From assembly GCF_004103755.1 (NCBI RefSeq), contig NZ_CP035283.1:1922001-1986000 (forward strand): a DNA stretch of 64,000 nt, in the 5' to 3' direction. Positions 43,437 to 52,145 of the stretch are shown here, piece after piece. The notes beneath the pieces are model-generated. The model was not told the DNA's origin. It ran no database searches and was given only the letters and a program-made list of their open reading frames with translations. Source of the DNA: Caproiciproducens sp. NJN-50 (GTDB lineage: Bacteria; Bacillota; Clostridia; Oscillospirales; Acutalibacteraceae). Every line of letters begins with the position of its first letter. The first letter of the stretch is position 1. The translations under genes and the position numbers were made by a program.

Positions 43437-44142
43437 ACCACGCGTTGAACGCGTGGTATGCACAAGCCCTGAAAGGGCATAGTACTGGCGCGCGTCTCAA
43501 GACGCACTGAAATAGGTTACCAACCGCATTACTTTTACAGGCCGCCGCTAAAGCGGCCTTCTTTTATGCCTTTGATTCCTTGCTACCCGTAAACGGGTCA
43601 ATATACTCTTTGAAACTTATTTGATCTGAGGCAATATCTTCCTGCAATTGATTTTTGATATATTCTTCAATTGCTTTCTTGTTACGACCCACTGTGTCTA
43701 CAAAATAGCCACGGCACCAAAAATGTCGCGTTCCATACTTATACTTCAAATTTGCATGCCTATCGAATATCATCAGGCTGTTCTTTCCTTTGAGATAGCC
43801 CATGAATTGTGCCACACTGAGATTCGGCGGAATGCTTACCGGCATGTGAATGTGGTCTGGACACGCCTCAGCTTCGAGGATTTCCACTCCCTTCTGCTCA
43901 CACAGCTTCCTTAAAATCTTGCCTATATCTGCTTTTATCTGCCCATATATTTCTCTTCTGCGATATTTTGGAGCAAATACAATATGATACTGGCATCTCC
44001 ACTTTGAATGTGATAAACTTTGTATGTCTTTCATGACAAAATCTCCTTTTGTTGGTAATGCGGTTGGCAAACCTGCATCTATTCTAACAAAAGGAGATTT
44101 TCTTGTATCTAAAGATTCTTATCCCACCAGCAAAGCTGGTGG
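43437..44142 (-). mobile_element. IS200/IS605-family insertion with a single tnpA gene
   Basis: The element is bounded by subterminal hairpins: ACCACGCGTTGAACGCGTGGT at the left (from 43437) and CCACCAGCAAAGCTGGTGG at the right (44124-44142), as expected for HUH transposons that move as single-stranded DNA. It carries only tnpA and no tnpB/omega nuclease gene. The exact ends, which lie just outside the hairpins, cannot be fixed by eye. It lies between the MFS gene and the intact nfnAB pair. Confidence 0.8.
43564..44034 (-). CDS. tnpA: IS200-type transposase TnpA (Y1 HUH family)
   Basis: 156 residues from ATG at 44034, with AAAGGAGA upstream. The HUH metal motif is CPDHIHMPVSI (His61, His63) and the catalytic tyrosine is Tyr125 in EEYIKNQ. 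The start SHSKWRCQYHIVFAPKYRRR is typical. The protein cuts and rejoins single-stranded DNA at the hairpin ends. All key residues are present, so the element may be active. Confidence 0.95.
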   Translation of the reverse strand: MKDIQSLSHSKWRCQYHIVFAPKYRRREIYGQIKADIGKILRKLCEQKGVEILEAEACPDHIHMPVSIPPNLSVAQFMGYLKGKNSLMIFDRHANLKYKYGTRHFWCRGYFVDTVGRNKKAIEEYIKNQLQEDIASDQISFKEYIDPFTGSKESKA

Positions 44143-44228
44143 TTCTTTGCGCTGAAGCTGCAACAAATTTGCGGCAGCCGGAGTTATCCGGCTGCCGCAA
44201 ATTGAAAAGCCCAAATATTTTGCTTGCA

Positions 44229-45620
44229 TCAATGTTTTGAACGGATGTACTGATCGATGGAGCGGGCCGCGTCCTTTCCGCCGCCCATGGCGAGGATCAC
44301 CGTGGCCGCGCCGCTGACGGCATCGCCCGCGGCATAAACCCCCTCGCGGGAAGTTTGCATGGTTTTCTCATCGACGACAATGCAGCCGTGCCGATTGGCT
44401 TCCAGGCCCTCCGTTGTCGAGCGGATCAGGGGATTGGGGGAATTCCCGATCGCCATCACAACGCAGTCGACCGGAAGTTTGAAGTTGGAACCTTCAATCG
44501 GGATCGGTTTGCGGCGGCCGGAAGCGTCCGGTTCGCCCAGTTCCATTCTGATACATTCAATGGACTCCACCTTGCCGCCCTCGTCGCCATGGATCGCCAC
44601 AGGGTTGCAAAGCAGATTGAATTCGACTCCCTCTTCTTTGGCGTGATGTACTTCCTCGCGGCGGGCCGGCATCTGCTCTTCCGCGCGGCGATAAACAATA
44701 TAGACTTTTTCGGCGCCAAGGCGAAGAGAGGTTCTCGCGGCGTCCATCGCGACATTGCCGCCGCCGACGACCGCCACGCGCTTCGGCTCGATCATGGGCG
44801 TATCGTACTCCGGTTTGTATGCCTTCATCAGGTTGATGCGGGTCAAAAATTCATTTGCGGAGTACACCCCGATCAGGCTTTCGCCCGGGATGTTCATGAA
44901 GCTGGGCAGACCCGCTCCCGTTCCCACAAAGATGGCCTCATAGCCCATTTCAAACAACTCGTCGACCGAAAGGACCTTTCCGATCACCATATCGGTCTGG
45001 ATTTCGACCCCCTTCTGTTTCAGGGCGTCAATTTCCTTCTGCACGATTTCCTTCGGCAGACGGAACTGGGGGATCCCGTACATCAGCACGCCGCCGGCGG
45101 CATGCAGGGCCTCAAATACCGTGACGGAATATCCCATGGCGGCAAGATCGCCCGCACAGGTCAGGCCGGCCGGCCCGGCCCCGATCACCGCGACCTTGCG
45201 TCCGTTTTTCTCCACATGAAATTCTTCATCTTTGCCGTTTTTCATATGCCAATCCGCCGCGAAACGCTCCAGCCGGCCGATTCCGACCGGTTCGCCCTTG
45301 ATTCCGCGAACGCATTTTTGCTCGCACTGATTTTCCTGAGGGCAGACGCGGCCGCAGACGGCGGGCAGCGAATTGGTCAGCTTAATGGTCTGATAAGCGC
45401 CCTCCATGTCCCCCTCGGCAACGCTGCGGATAAAATCGGGAATATGGACACCGACCGGGCACCCCGAAACACAGGGCTGATTCTTGCAATGCAGGCAGCG
45501 CTCAGCCTCTTCCTTCGCCATTGCTTCCGTATAGCCGAGGGAAACCTCTTCGAAGTTCTTGCTGCGGACGCCGGGCTCCTGTTCGGGAATCGGCGTCTTT
45601 TTCGGATTCATATTAGGCAT
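44229..45620 (-). CDS. nfnB: NfnB-like large subunit of NADH-dependent reduced ferredoxin:NADP+ oxidoreductase
   Basis: 463 residues from ATG at 45620, overlapping the end of nfnA by 8 bases. Cysteine groups CLHCKNQPCVSGCPVG and CGRVCPQENQCEQKC bind two [4Fe-4S] clusters. VAVIGAGPAGLTCAGDLAAMG binds FAD, and GGGNVAMDAARTSL binds NADPH. The C terminus GDAVSGAATVILAMGGGKDAARSIDQYI is family-typical. NfnAB couples NADH and reduced ferredoxin to NADP+ reduction by electron bifurcation; the near-identical fold of sulfide dehydrogenase and glutamate synthase beta cannot be excluded. This is the complete paralogue of the deleted copy at 859-1823. Confidence 0.92.
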   Translation of the reverse strand: MPNMNPKKTPIPEQEPGVRSKNFEEVSLGYTEAMAKEEAERCLHCKNQPCVSGCPVGVHIPDFIRSVAEGDMEGAYQTIKLTNSLPAVCGRVCPQENQCEQKCVRGIKGEPVGIGRLERFAADWHMKNGKDEEFHVEKNGRKVAVIGAGPAGLTCAGDLAAMGYSVTVFEALHAAGGVLMYGIPQFRLPKEIVQKEIDALKQKGVEIQTDMVIGKVLSVDELFEMGYEAIFVGTGAGLPSFMNIPGESLIGVYSANEFLTRINLMKAYKPEYDTPMIEPKRVAVVGGGNVAMDAARTSLRLGAEKVYIVYRRAEEQMPARREEVHHAKEEGVEFNLLCNPVAIHGDEGGKVESIECIRMELGEPDASGRRKPIPIEGSNFKLPVDCVVMAIGNSPNPLIRSTTEGLEANRHGCIVVDEKTMQTSREGVYAAGDAVSGAATVILAMGGGKDAARSIDQYIRSKH

Positions 45621-46461
45621 TTTCCACACTCTCCATCAAATGGCATTTGAAGTCATGGGCCGCTTGCTTTTCCATCTCCGCATAAGTGCGGGAACGCTTG
45701 ATCGTCTCGTCAAAGTCCACTTCGTGGCCGTCGAAATCCGGGCCATCCACACAGGCGAATCTGGTCTTCCCGCCAACGGTCAGGCGGCAGCCGCCGCACA
45801 TTCCGGTCCCGTCAATCATGATCGGATTCATGCTGACGATCGTCTTGATCCCGTATTCTTTCGTCAGGTTGCAAACGGCGCGCATCATGACCAACGGCCC
45901 GATGGCGACCACAAGGTCGTAATTTGCTCCCTTTTCGATGTTCTTTTTCAGCGCGTCGGTGACGAACCCTTTGTTTCCATTGGAACCGTCGTCCGTCATG
46001 ACGGTCAGGCTGTCGCTCGCCGCGCGCATTTCATCTTCAAGGATGATGATGTCCCTGCTGCGGAAACCGGCGATCATATCCACCTTTGCGCCCATCTGGT
46101 GCAGCGCCTTGGACTGCGGATACGCGATCGCGCAGCCCGCGCCTCCGCCGATCACAGCCGCTCTGTGGTAACCCTCCAGTTCGGAGGCTTTGCCGAGCGG
46201 CCCGATGAAATCGAGAATCCCGTCGCCGACGTTCAGCTGGTCGAGCAGCATGGTTGTCTTCCCCACGATCTGGTAGATAATGGTGACTGTTCCCTTTTCC
46301 CGGTCATAGTCCGCAATGGTCAGCGGAATTCTTTCACCGAACTCATTGACCCGCAGAATAATAAACTGACCCGCTTTTGCCTTTTTTGCGATAAAAGGCG
46401 CGTCAACCACCATTAAGGTCATGGAGTCGTTGAGTTTTCTTTTTTCTATAACAGAAAACAT
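45613..46461 (-). CDS. nfnA: NfnA-like small subunit, FAD and [2Fe-2S]
   Basis: 282 residues from ATG at 46461, with GGGAGTG upstream. The FAD domain has AGQFIILRVNEFGERIPLT and the NAD domain AAVIGGGAGCAIAYP. The [2Fe-2S] region DGTGMCGGCRLTVGG with a later Cys in RFACVDGPDFDGH matches the small subunit of NfnAB and sulfide dehydrogenase. It overlaps nfnB, which points to translational coupling. In an organism running PFOR and ferredoxin-linked pathways it would balance NADPH supply. The window holds no other intact partner for the NfnA-like protein at 1801-2667. Confidence 0.92.
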   Translation of the reverse strand: MFSVIEKRKLNDSMTLMVVDAPFIAKKAKAGQFIILRVNEFGERIPLTIADYDREKGTVTIIYQIVGKTTMLLDQLNVGDGILDFIGPLGKASELEGYHRAAVIGGGAGCAIAYPQSKALHQMGAKVDMIAGFRSRDIIILEDEMRAASDSLTVMTDDGSNGNKGFVTDALKKNIEKGANYDLVVAIGPLVMMRAVCNLTKEYGIKTIVSMNPIMIDGTGMCGGCRLTVGGKTRFACVDGPDFDGHEVDFDETIKRSRTYAEMEKQAAHDFKCHLMESVENA

Positions 46462-46685
46462 TAGTTTCACTCCCACTGTGATTGATAAATTTTACACAAA
46501 CTATTATTGCATAATCTTCCTGTTTTTGCAATAGAAAGTTTACCCTAAACTGTTTTAAAGCATATCGGGCATTGGGGATGCACAAACGCTGACAAAACGC
46601 CATCGGATTTTACCGTGACAATGGAAAAAGACGGGCGCAGCACGCCCGCCTCAATTTCCGCATCATCCAAACGTCCGGGCAAACA

Positions 46686-48170
46686 TCACGCCTTGGGGTA
46701 AAATCCGGACGGGCTTTCAGAAAGGTTGATCATAATATTTTTCAGTTGGCTGTAATGGTCCAGAATCACTTTATGTGTCTCGCGGCCGATGCCGGATTGT
46801 TTGTAACCGCCGAACGGTGCGCCGGCCGGAATGGAATTGTAGGTATTCACCCACATGCGCCCGGTTTCCACCGCGCGGGCAACGCGGACCGCGCGGTTGA
46901 TATCGCGGGTCCAGACGGCGCCGCCCAACCCATAGACACTGTCGTTCGCCATGCGCACGGCATCCTCTTCCGTCTTGAACTTGATGACGACGGCGACAGG
47001 GCCGAAAATCTCCTCCTGCGCCACGCGCATCTTGTTATCAACATTGGCCAGCAGGGTCGGCTGCATGAAATAGCCTTTGTCCAGACCGTTTTCCGTGATC
47101 CGCTTTCCGCCGCAGGCGACCGTGGCGCCCTCTTTCTGCCCGATTTCCACATAGGAAAGGACCTTCTTCATCTGGGCCGCGTCAATCAAAGAGCCCATCT
47201 GTACGCCCGATTCCCACGGCAGGCCGACTTTGACGCGGCCGAATGCCTTGGCTGCCTCATCTACGAAACGGTCGTAGATGTCCTCCTGGACAAACACGCG
47301 GGATCCCGCGCAGCAGACCTGGCCCTGGTTAAACAGAATGCCGAGCTGGAGACCGTCCATCGCCATATCCCAATCGCAGTCCGAGAAGAAAATGTTCGCC
47401 GATTTTCCGCCGAGCTCCAGGGTCGAAGGAATCAGTTTATCCGCGGCGGCTCTGGCGATGCTCAGGCCGACTTCCGTCGAGCCGGTAAAGGCGAGCTTGC
47501 GGAACCCCTTATGTTCCAACATGTAATTTCCTGACTTGGAACCTCTGCCCGTAATGACATTTACGACGCCGTTCGGCAGGATTCCGTCGATCAGCTTCAT
47601 CAGTTCCAAAACGCTCAGCGAGGTCTGGCTGGACGGTTTCAAAACGACGCAGTCCCCCGCGGCAAGCGCCGGCGCAAGTTTCCACGCCGCCATCAGGAAC
47701 GGGAAATTCCACGGAATGATCTGGCCGACCACGCCGATCGGCTCCCGGAGGATCATGCTGAGCGTATTGTTGTCCAGCATGGATGCCGACCCCTCTTCCG
47801 CCCGGATACAGGCGGCAAAATAGCGGAAATGGTCCGCGGACATCGGAACGTCGATCCCCATGGTCTCGCGGAGCGGCTTGCCGTTGTCCAGCGTTTCGAT
47901 CGTGGCGAGGCGTTCTTTATTTTGATCGATGACATCCGCAATCTTCATCAATAAGTCTGCGCGCTCCGACGCGGTTGTTTTTTTCCAGCCGTCCCAGGCA
48001 GCCCACGCCGCATCCACCGCTTTGTCAACATCTTTTCTGCTGGCTTCCGCGCAGGTGGAAAGAACTTCCCCATTTGCAGGGCAAACGGACTGGAAGGTCC
48101 CTCCTTCATCGGATTCGACCCACTTTCCATCCAGATACAGCCCGTACCGATCAGCTGCAAATTTTTCCAT
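46686..48170 (-). CDS. NAD(P)-dependent aldehyde dehydrogenase
   Basis: 494 residues, start ATG at 48170 behind AAAGGAG. It has IIPWNFPF and KPSSQTSLS (cofactor), LELGGKSANI with the general-base Glu, FNQGQVCCAGSR with the catalytic Cys, and PFGGYKQSGIGRE near the C terminus. It oxidises an aldehyde to a carboxylic acid, and the class is broad (betaine, lactaldehyde, medium-chain aldehydes). It is transcribed alone or just before nfnAB on the same strand, with a 225-base gap between. The aldehyde is unknown. Confidence 0.93.
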   Translation of the reverse strand: MEKFAADRYGLYLDGKWVESDEGGTFQSVCPANGEVLSTCAEASRKDVDKAVDAAWAAWDGWKKTTASERADLLMKIADVIDQNKERLATIETLDNGKPLRETMGIDVPMSADHFRYFAACIRAEEGSASMLDNNTLSMILREPIGVVGQIIPWNFPFLMAAWKLAPALAAGDCVVLKPSSQTSLSVLELMKLIDGILPNGVVNVITGRGSKSGNYMLEHKGFRKLAFTGSTEVGLSIARAAADKLIPSTLELGGKSANIFFSDCDWDMAMDGLQLGILFNQGQVCCAGSRVFVQEDIYDRFVDEAAKAFGRVKVGLPWESGVQMGSLIDAAQMKKVLSYVEIGQKEGATVACGGKRITENGLDKGYFMQPTLLANVDNKMRVAQEEIFGPVAVVIKFKTEEDAVRMANDSVYGLGGAVWTRDINRAVRVARAVETGRMWVNTYNSIPAGAPFGGYKQSGIGRETHKVILDHYSQLKNIMINLSESPSGFYPKA

Positions 48171-48378
48171 TTGAACAGACTCCTTTCATGTTTTCTGTTC
48201 TTAGTATAAGGCCTTCGATCGGATTTGTAAATAATATATAATAAAGTAGTTAATTTAACAATCATTTTTGTATGTGTTTGTTAATTGTTTTTCGAACTTT
48301 GTCAATTTTCAGACAAATTTTTCGTCTTTTTTAACAAATCTGCATCGTTCTATCGTTCAATGATGTGCAAACGGGCAA

Positions 48379-48412
48379 GGCCCGGACACATGGCCGAAAC
48401 CTGTGCCGGGCC
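48379..48412 (-). terminator. Stem-loop after spoIVA
   Basis: GGCCCGG-A-CACA and TGTG-CCGGGCC pair over 11 bases with one bulged A; it begins 15 bases past the spoIVA stop. The 190 bases from 48190 to 48378 are A/T-rich and hold only promoter-like sequence for the aldehyde dehydrogenase gene. Confidence 0.6.
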
Positions 48413-48426
48413 TGAATCAGGATTTC

Positions 48427-49911
48427 TTAAAGAATAATACAGATCAATCCATTGCAGCCTTCGTTGATGATCCGCTCAATGGTTTCCCGAACCTTGTCGC
48501 GCGCGTCTTCCGGCATCCGGGTCAGCTTGTTGTGAAGCCCTTCGTTGACCAGCTCATGCAGGCTTTTCCCGAAAATATTGGACTCCCAGATCTGGGAAGG
48601 ATTGGATTCAAACTCCTTGAGGATATACTCCACCAGCTCCTGGGACTGCTGCTCGGAGCCGACGATCGGCGTGATCTCCGTCGTGATGCGCGTCTTCATC
48701 ATATGGATGGATGGCGCCGCCGCCTTCAGGCGGATTCCATATTTTCCGCCCTGCCGGATGATTTCGGGCTCTTCCAGGCTGAGTTCGTCGATGGTGGGCA
48801 TGACGATCCCGTAGCCGTTCTCCTGCACATCCCGGTAGGCGTCCCGGATGCGGTCGTATTCCTTCTTCATTTCCGCCATCTTGAGCACCTGGTCCATCAG
48901 GCTGCCTTCGTCGCTGATCTCCAGCCCGGTCTTTTCCCCGAGCACCTTGTAGAACAGATCCGGCAGCAGCGAAAGGCCGATCCGCGCGTGTCCGCAGCCG
49001 AGCTCGATGGATTTTGTCTTCGCCGAATCGACATACTCGCACTGCCCGACTTCCCCGATGATGTTCTCCACTTCGCGGATCCTGCCGACCTTCGAGGCGG
49101 CCGACTGAATGGCGGAGTAAACGGCGCTGCGGAGCCAATGGTCTTTTTCCAGGCCGGAAAGCCATTTCGGCATGTCGATGCGGATTTCGCGGACCGGGAA
49201 CTCAAACAGGATCTTCGCGAGGATCGTCCGGATTTCCTTCTCTTCCATCCTCAGGCAGTTGACGGGCAGTACCGGCACGCCGTATTTTTTCTGAAGCTGC
49301 CCCGACAGGGCGGCGGCTTCGTTTGTCTCCGGATCGACGCAGTTCAGCAGAACGATGAACGGTTTGTCGATCTTTTTCAGCTCGTCGACGACGCGCTCCT
49401 CCGCTTCCTCGTATTCCTCGCGGGGGATGTCGCTGATGCTGCCGTCGGTGGTGACGACCAGGCCGATGGTCGAATGCTCTGTGATCACCTTTTTGGTGCC
49501 GATCTCCGCGGCCATGTTGAACGGGATCGGGTCGTTGTACCACGGGGTCCGGACCATGCGCGGGTTGTCGTCCTCAATATACCCCAGCGCGCTGGGGACG
49601 ATATAGCCGACGCAGTCGATCATTCGCACGGCGAAGGTCGCCGTCTGGTCGATGCGGACGGTCACGGCCTGCTCCGGGACAAATTTCGGCTCCGTGGTCA
49701 TGATGGTCCGCCCTGCCGCCGACTGCGGCATTTCGTCAACCGCCCGGTCGCGCTTGTAGTCGGTATCCATGTTCGGGATCACGATGGTGTCCATGAAGCG
49801 CTTGATAAAAGTGGACTTGCCGGTTCTGACCGGTCCGACAACCCCTATGTAAATATCGCCGTTGGTTCGCTCCGAAATATCTTTGTAGATATTGCTGCTG
49901 TGTTCTTCCAT
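48427..49911 (-). CDS. spoIVA: Stage IV sporulation protein A, spore coat base ATPase
   Basis: 494 residues, full length for the family. The Walker A motif GPVRTGKSTF is at 26-35, and the C terminus NEGCNGLICIIL is the conserved end that anchors the protein to the spore surface. SpoIVA polymerises with ATP on the outer forespore membrane and is the base for coat assembly. It is 54 bases downstream of the sipL-like gene on the same strand, so the two are probably co-transcribed in the mother cell. Confidence 0.97.
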   Translation of the reverse strand: MEEHSSNIYKDISERTNGDIYIGVVGPVRTGKSTFIKRFMDTIVIPNMDTDYKRDRAVDEMPQSAAGRTIMTTEPKFVPEQAVTVRIDQTATFAVRMIDCVGYIVPSALGYIEDDNPRMVRTPWYNDPIPFNMAAEIGTKKVITEHSTIGLVVTTDGSISDIPREEYEEAEERVVDELKKIDKPFIVLLNCVDPETNEAAALSGQLQKKYGVPVLPVNCLRMEEKEIRTILAKILFEFPVREIRIDMPKWLSGLEKDHWLRSAVYSAIQSAASKVGRIREVENIIGEVGQCEYVDSAKTKSIELGCGHARIGLSLLPDLFYKVLGEKTGLEISDEGSLMDQVLKMAEMKKEYDRIRDAYRDVQENGYGIVMPTIDELSLEEPEIIRQGGKYGIRLKAAAPSIHMMKTRITTEITPIVGSEQQSQELVEYILKEFESNPSQIWESNIFGKSLHELVNEGLHNKLTRMPEDARDKVRETIERIINEGCNGLICIIL

Positions 49912-49965
49912 TTTACCTCCCCCTCAGGCTGAGATGAATTCATTCCGGTGCCGGTTAACCGCTTT

Positions 49966-51501
49966 CTACATGGGAATCAGCAACATTCCCCTGCTTTCCA
50001 TCACGTCGCCGGTCATGCCGTTTTCCTTTTTGATGGTGTCCACCGAGGTGCGGTAATCCCGGGCAATATTCCAGATGTTCTCTCCGGCTTCCGCATAGTA
50101 AATGCAGAGCGCCGCGGAATTGTCGCGGGCGACGGGTTTTTCTTCGTCCGCCGTGACCGTCGTAATCGCCTGAAAGGTTTGCCGGCTGTAGATTTCCGCC
50201 GTGAGGCGCAGTTCGGTTTTCGCTTCGACCCCGCTGCCCATGATCCGGAAACTGATTCCGCCGACTCCCACCTGGGCTTCGCATTTCAGGTTATCGCCGG
50301 AACTGTTGCAGGCGCGGGTATATTCAAAATCGAGCAGGCGCTCGAAATAAAACGGCTTGTTTTCCTCGTTCAGAGCCAGAACGCAGAGGCTGAATTTCCC
50401 CTTGAACGTGATCTGACCGCCTTTTGTCTCGGCGGACGCAGTGCTCATTTCATTCCAGACGTCGATCACCTTCGATACCGTTCCGTCTTCCACAGACAAA
50501 GTATTTTTCTGTACCGTGGTGTCTCCGACCAGCTCCGTCAGGTTATCCATCGTTTTCGGCTTGGATTCGATCTTCAGGTCGTAATCCCTGGAATAGGCGT
50601 CGCTGACCGCCGTCACTTCGGCCCCCCGATAAGCGGCAGCGCTGGCAAACAGGCGGACCTGCGTATCGAAGAACGTCTTGTCGCCGGAATAATCGTTTTT
50701 AACCTGCGCTTCCACGCCGATCACCTCTAGCTTCACGTCGCAGAGGCAATCCTCCGTGACCCCGGCGCAGTCGAGCATCTGCGTAAACGGAATCGTGAAC
50801 TCCATCGCTTCCGGCATACTGTTCTCTTCCGTCGTATCATAAAGGAATTTAACGCACACCTCGCCCTTGACCATCAGCTTTCCCGCCGTGATCTTGAAAT
50901 CCTGAAGAACGGCAAAGGCGTCGGAACGCATGATATTGTCCGCGGGCGGCTTTCCTCCCCCCAGCTCCAGAATTTCGTCCACGCTGAACTGCTGCTGGCA
51001 GAAACCGGCCAGGTTGTTGACCTTCATTGCGGTCTTCTGCTGCTCGATATCGGAGCCGACAATATTCCCGACGACCTCGGAACGGCCCTGAACCACGACC
51101 TTCGCGCAGACGGAAAAGGCGCCGTGGATGTCCAGACGCCGCGGGCTTGTCGCGCGGCAGTTGATATATTCCACGCGCGGAAAGGCGTAAATCTCCGCGT
51201 TTTCAACCGCCTGTTTCAGGGCGATTTCCGTTGAGAATGTGTCGGTGCTGTCACAGAAGCGGATACGCGCTCCGTCCGGGTCGAGATAAAAGACCTTTAC
51301 GGTAAAGCCTCCCTCCAGCATCAGACGGTCGCCGGAGATCGACCGTGACCCGATTCTCGGGTAGATCTGGCATTTTAAAATACGCTGTATATCCGGGCAG
51401 TAATCCGGCAGACTGATGTTGAGATCGACAGGCTGCTCCTGGCATCCGTCGAAGACGACTTCGCCGACTGCCATCGCCTCGCGGTCAAGCATATAATCCA
51501 T
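49966..51501 (-). CDS. sipL: SPOCS/DUF3794 and LysM protein, SipL-like partner of SpoIVA
   Basis: 511 residues. The first part consists of repeated SPOCS (DUF3794) units, for example DCVGC-free segments such as FDGCQEQPVDLNISLPDYCPDIQ and later DCAGVTEDCLCDVKLEV-like strands. The C-terminal LysM domain starts at AEAGENIWNIARDY. In Clostridioides difficile, SipL binds SpoIVA through its LysM domain and is needed for coat localisation. The spoIVA gene follows directly here. Start ATG at 51501 is preceded by AAAGGAGAGGG. A sigma-E-like promoter is at 51533-51562. Confidence 0.85.
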   Translation of the reverse strand: MDYMLDREAMAVGEVVFDGCQEQPVDLNISLPDYCPDIQRILKCQIYPRIGSRSISGDRLMLEGGFTVKVFYLDPDGARIRFCDSTDTFSTEIALKQAVENAEIYAFPRVEYINCRATSPRRLDIHGAFSVCAKVVVQGRSEVVGNIVGSDIEQQKTAMKVNNLAGFCQQQFSVDEILELGGGKPPADNIMRSDAFAVLQDFKITAGKLMVKGEVCVKFLYDTTEENSMPEAMEFTIPFTQMLDCAGVTEDCLCDVKLEVIGVEAQVKNDYSGDKTFFDTQVRLFASAAAYRGAEVTAVSDAYSRDYDLKIESKPKTMDNLTELVGDTTVQKNTLSVEDGTVSKVIDVWNEMSTASAETKGGQITFKGKFSLCVLALNEENKPFYFERLLDFEYTRACNSSGDNLKCEAQVGVGGISFRIMGSGVEAKTELRLTAEIYSRQTFQAITTVTADEEKPVARDNSAALCIYYAEAGENIWNIARDYRTSVDTIKKENGMTGDVMESRGMLLIPM

Positions 51502-51532
51502 AAAGGCCCTCTCCTTTTTTTATTTCTACGTA

Positions 51533-51562
51533 ATTGTTATTCCGGTTTTGTCTTATTTATGC
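51533..51562 (-). promoter_or_regulatory. Possible sigma-E (mother-cell) promoter of sipL-spoIVA
   Basis: On the minus strand, GCATAAAT (-35) is followed after 14 bases by ATAACAAT (-10). The spacing and partial match to GCATATTT and CATACAAT fit sporulation sigma-E, which is known to drive spoIVA in other species. Confidence 0.4.
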
Positions 51563-51618
51563 CACGGAAATGGAAAAAATCGGCGGCCGGGAAGGCGCCG
51601 GGCGGACCTTCCCCGGCT

Positions 51619-51909
51619 TCATCTGGACGGTTTGCCGTTCTTGACCCTCAGCACCGCGCTGTAAGCACCGTTGGACGCAAGCGCGACCAGGACCGAATTC
51701 AGCGGGATCGCCGCGGCGGTCGGCACTGTGAGCCCGCCGGTAAAATAGGTGGCCGCGTAAAGGATGACGAGGGCGATGAAATAGCTCAGCCACTGCGTCG
51801 GCAGCCTCTGAAACGTATTTTTCAAAAACTGCGTGATGATTCCCGTCGCCGCGGAGCATCCGGTAAAAGTCACCAGAGTTGACCAGGAAAAAAATTCATT
51901 CATATTCAT
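51619..51909 (-). CDS. Small holin-like membrane protein of unknown function
   Basis: 96 residues with three likely membrane segments (about 10-26, 40-58 and 62-85) and a short basic C terminus (RVKNGKPSR). The first segment TLVTFTGCSAATGIITQFLKN, a membrane segment followed by a polar turn, resembles phage-type holins that some Firmicutes keep on the chromosome. It lies 117 bases before sipL on the same strand and might belong to the same sporulation transcript. No phage genes are nearby. A start at 51909 or at the internal ATG two codons later is possible. Confidence 0.65.
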   Translation of the reverse strand: MNMNEFFSWSTLVTFTGCSAATGIITQFLKNTFQRLPTQWLSYFIALVILYAATYFTGGLTVPTAAAIPLNSVLVALASNGAYSAVLRVKNGKPSR

Positions 51910-52145
51910 CTTCTCCTCAGAGTTCCGGTCACAGCCCTTTGAATTTGGGGCTGAGCGGTATTGATTCGTTTATCACCATTATATGGCCGTTTTTCCGTTT
52001 CATGACTTTGGCACGGCCTGCGGAATCCGCCGGTTGATCCAAAACGGCAAAAGCCGCGTGCTTCCGTTTTTCCGTTTATTGTATTATAATGGAAATACGA
52101 ATCCGGACCGTTTCAGGCGAAGATGCAACGAAAAGGAGAGATAGT
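51910..52145. other. Divergent promoter region, no gene seen
   Basis: Short stretch between the holin-like gene and the peptidase gene. TATAAT at 52085-52090 is a probable -10 box of the peptidase gene, but no clear -35 box is at the right distance. Confidence 0.45.

Noticed and set aside
48403..49932. 509-codon open frame antisense to spoIVA
   Set aside because: Shadow frame; it covers the whole of a conserved gene and has no start signals.
52009..52021. TGGCACGGCCTGC before the M3 peptidase gene
   Set aside because: Spacing between the -24 and -12 boxes is two bases short, which sigma-54 does not tolerate.
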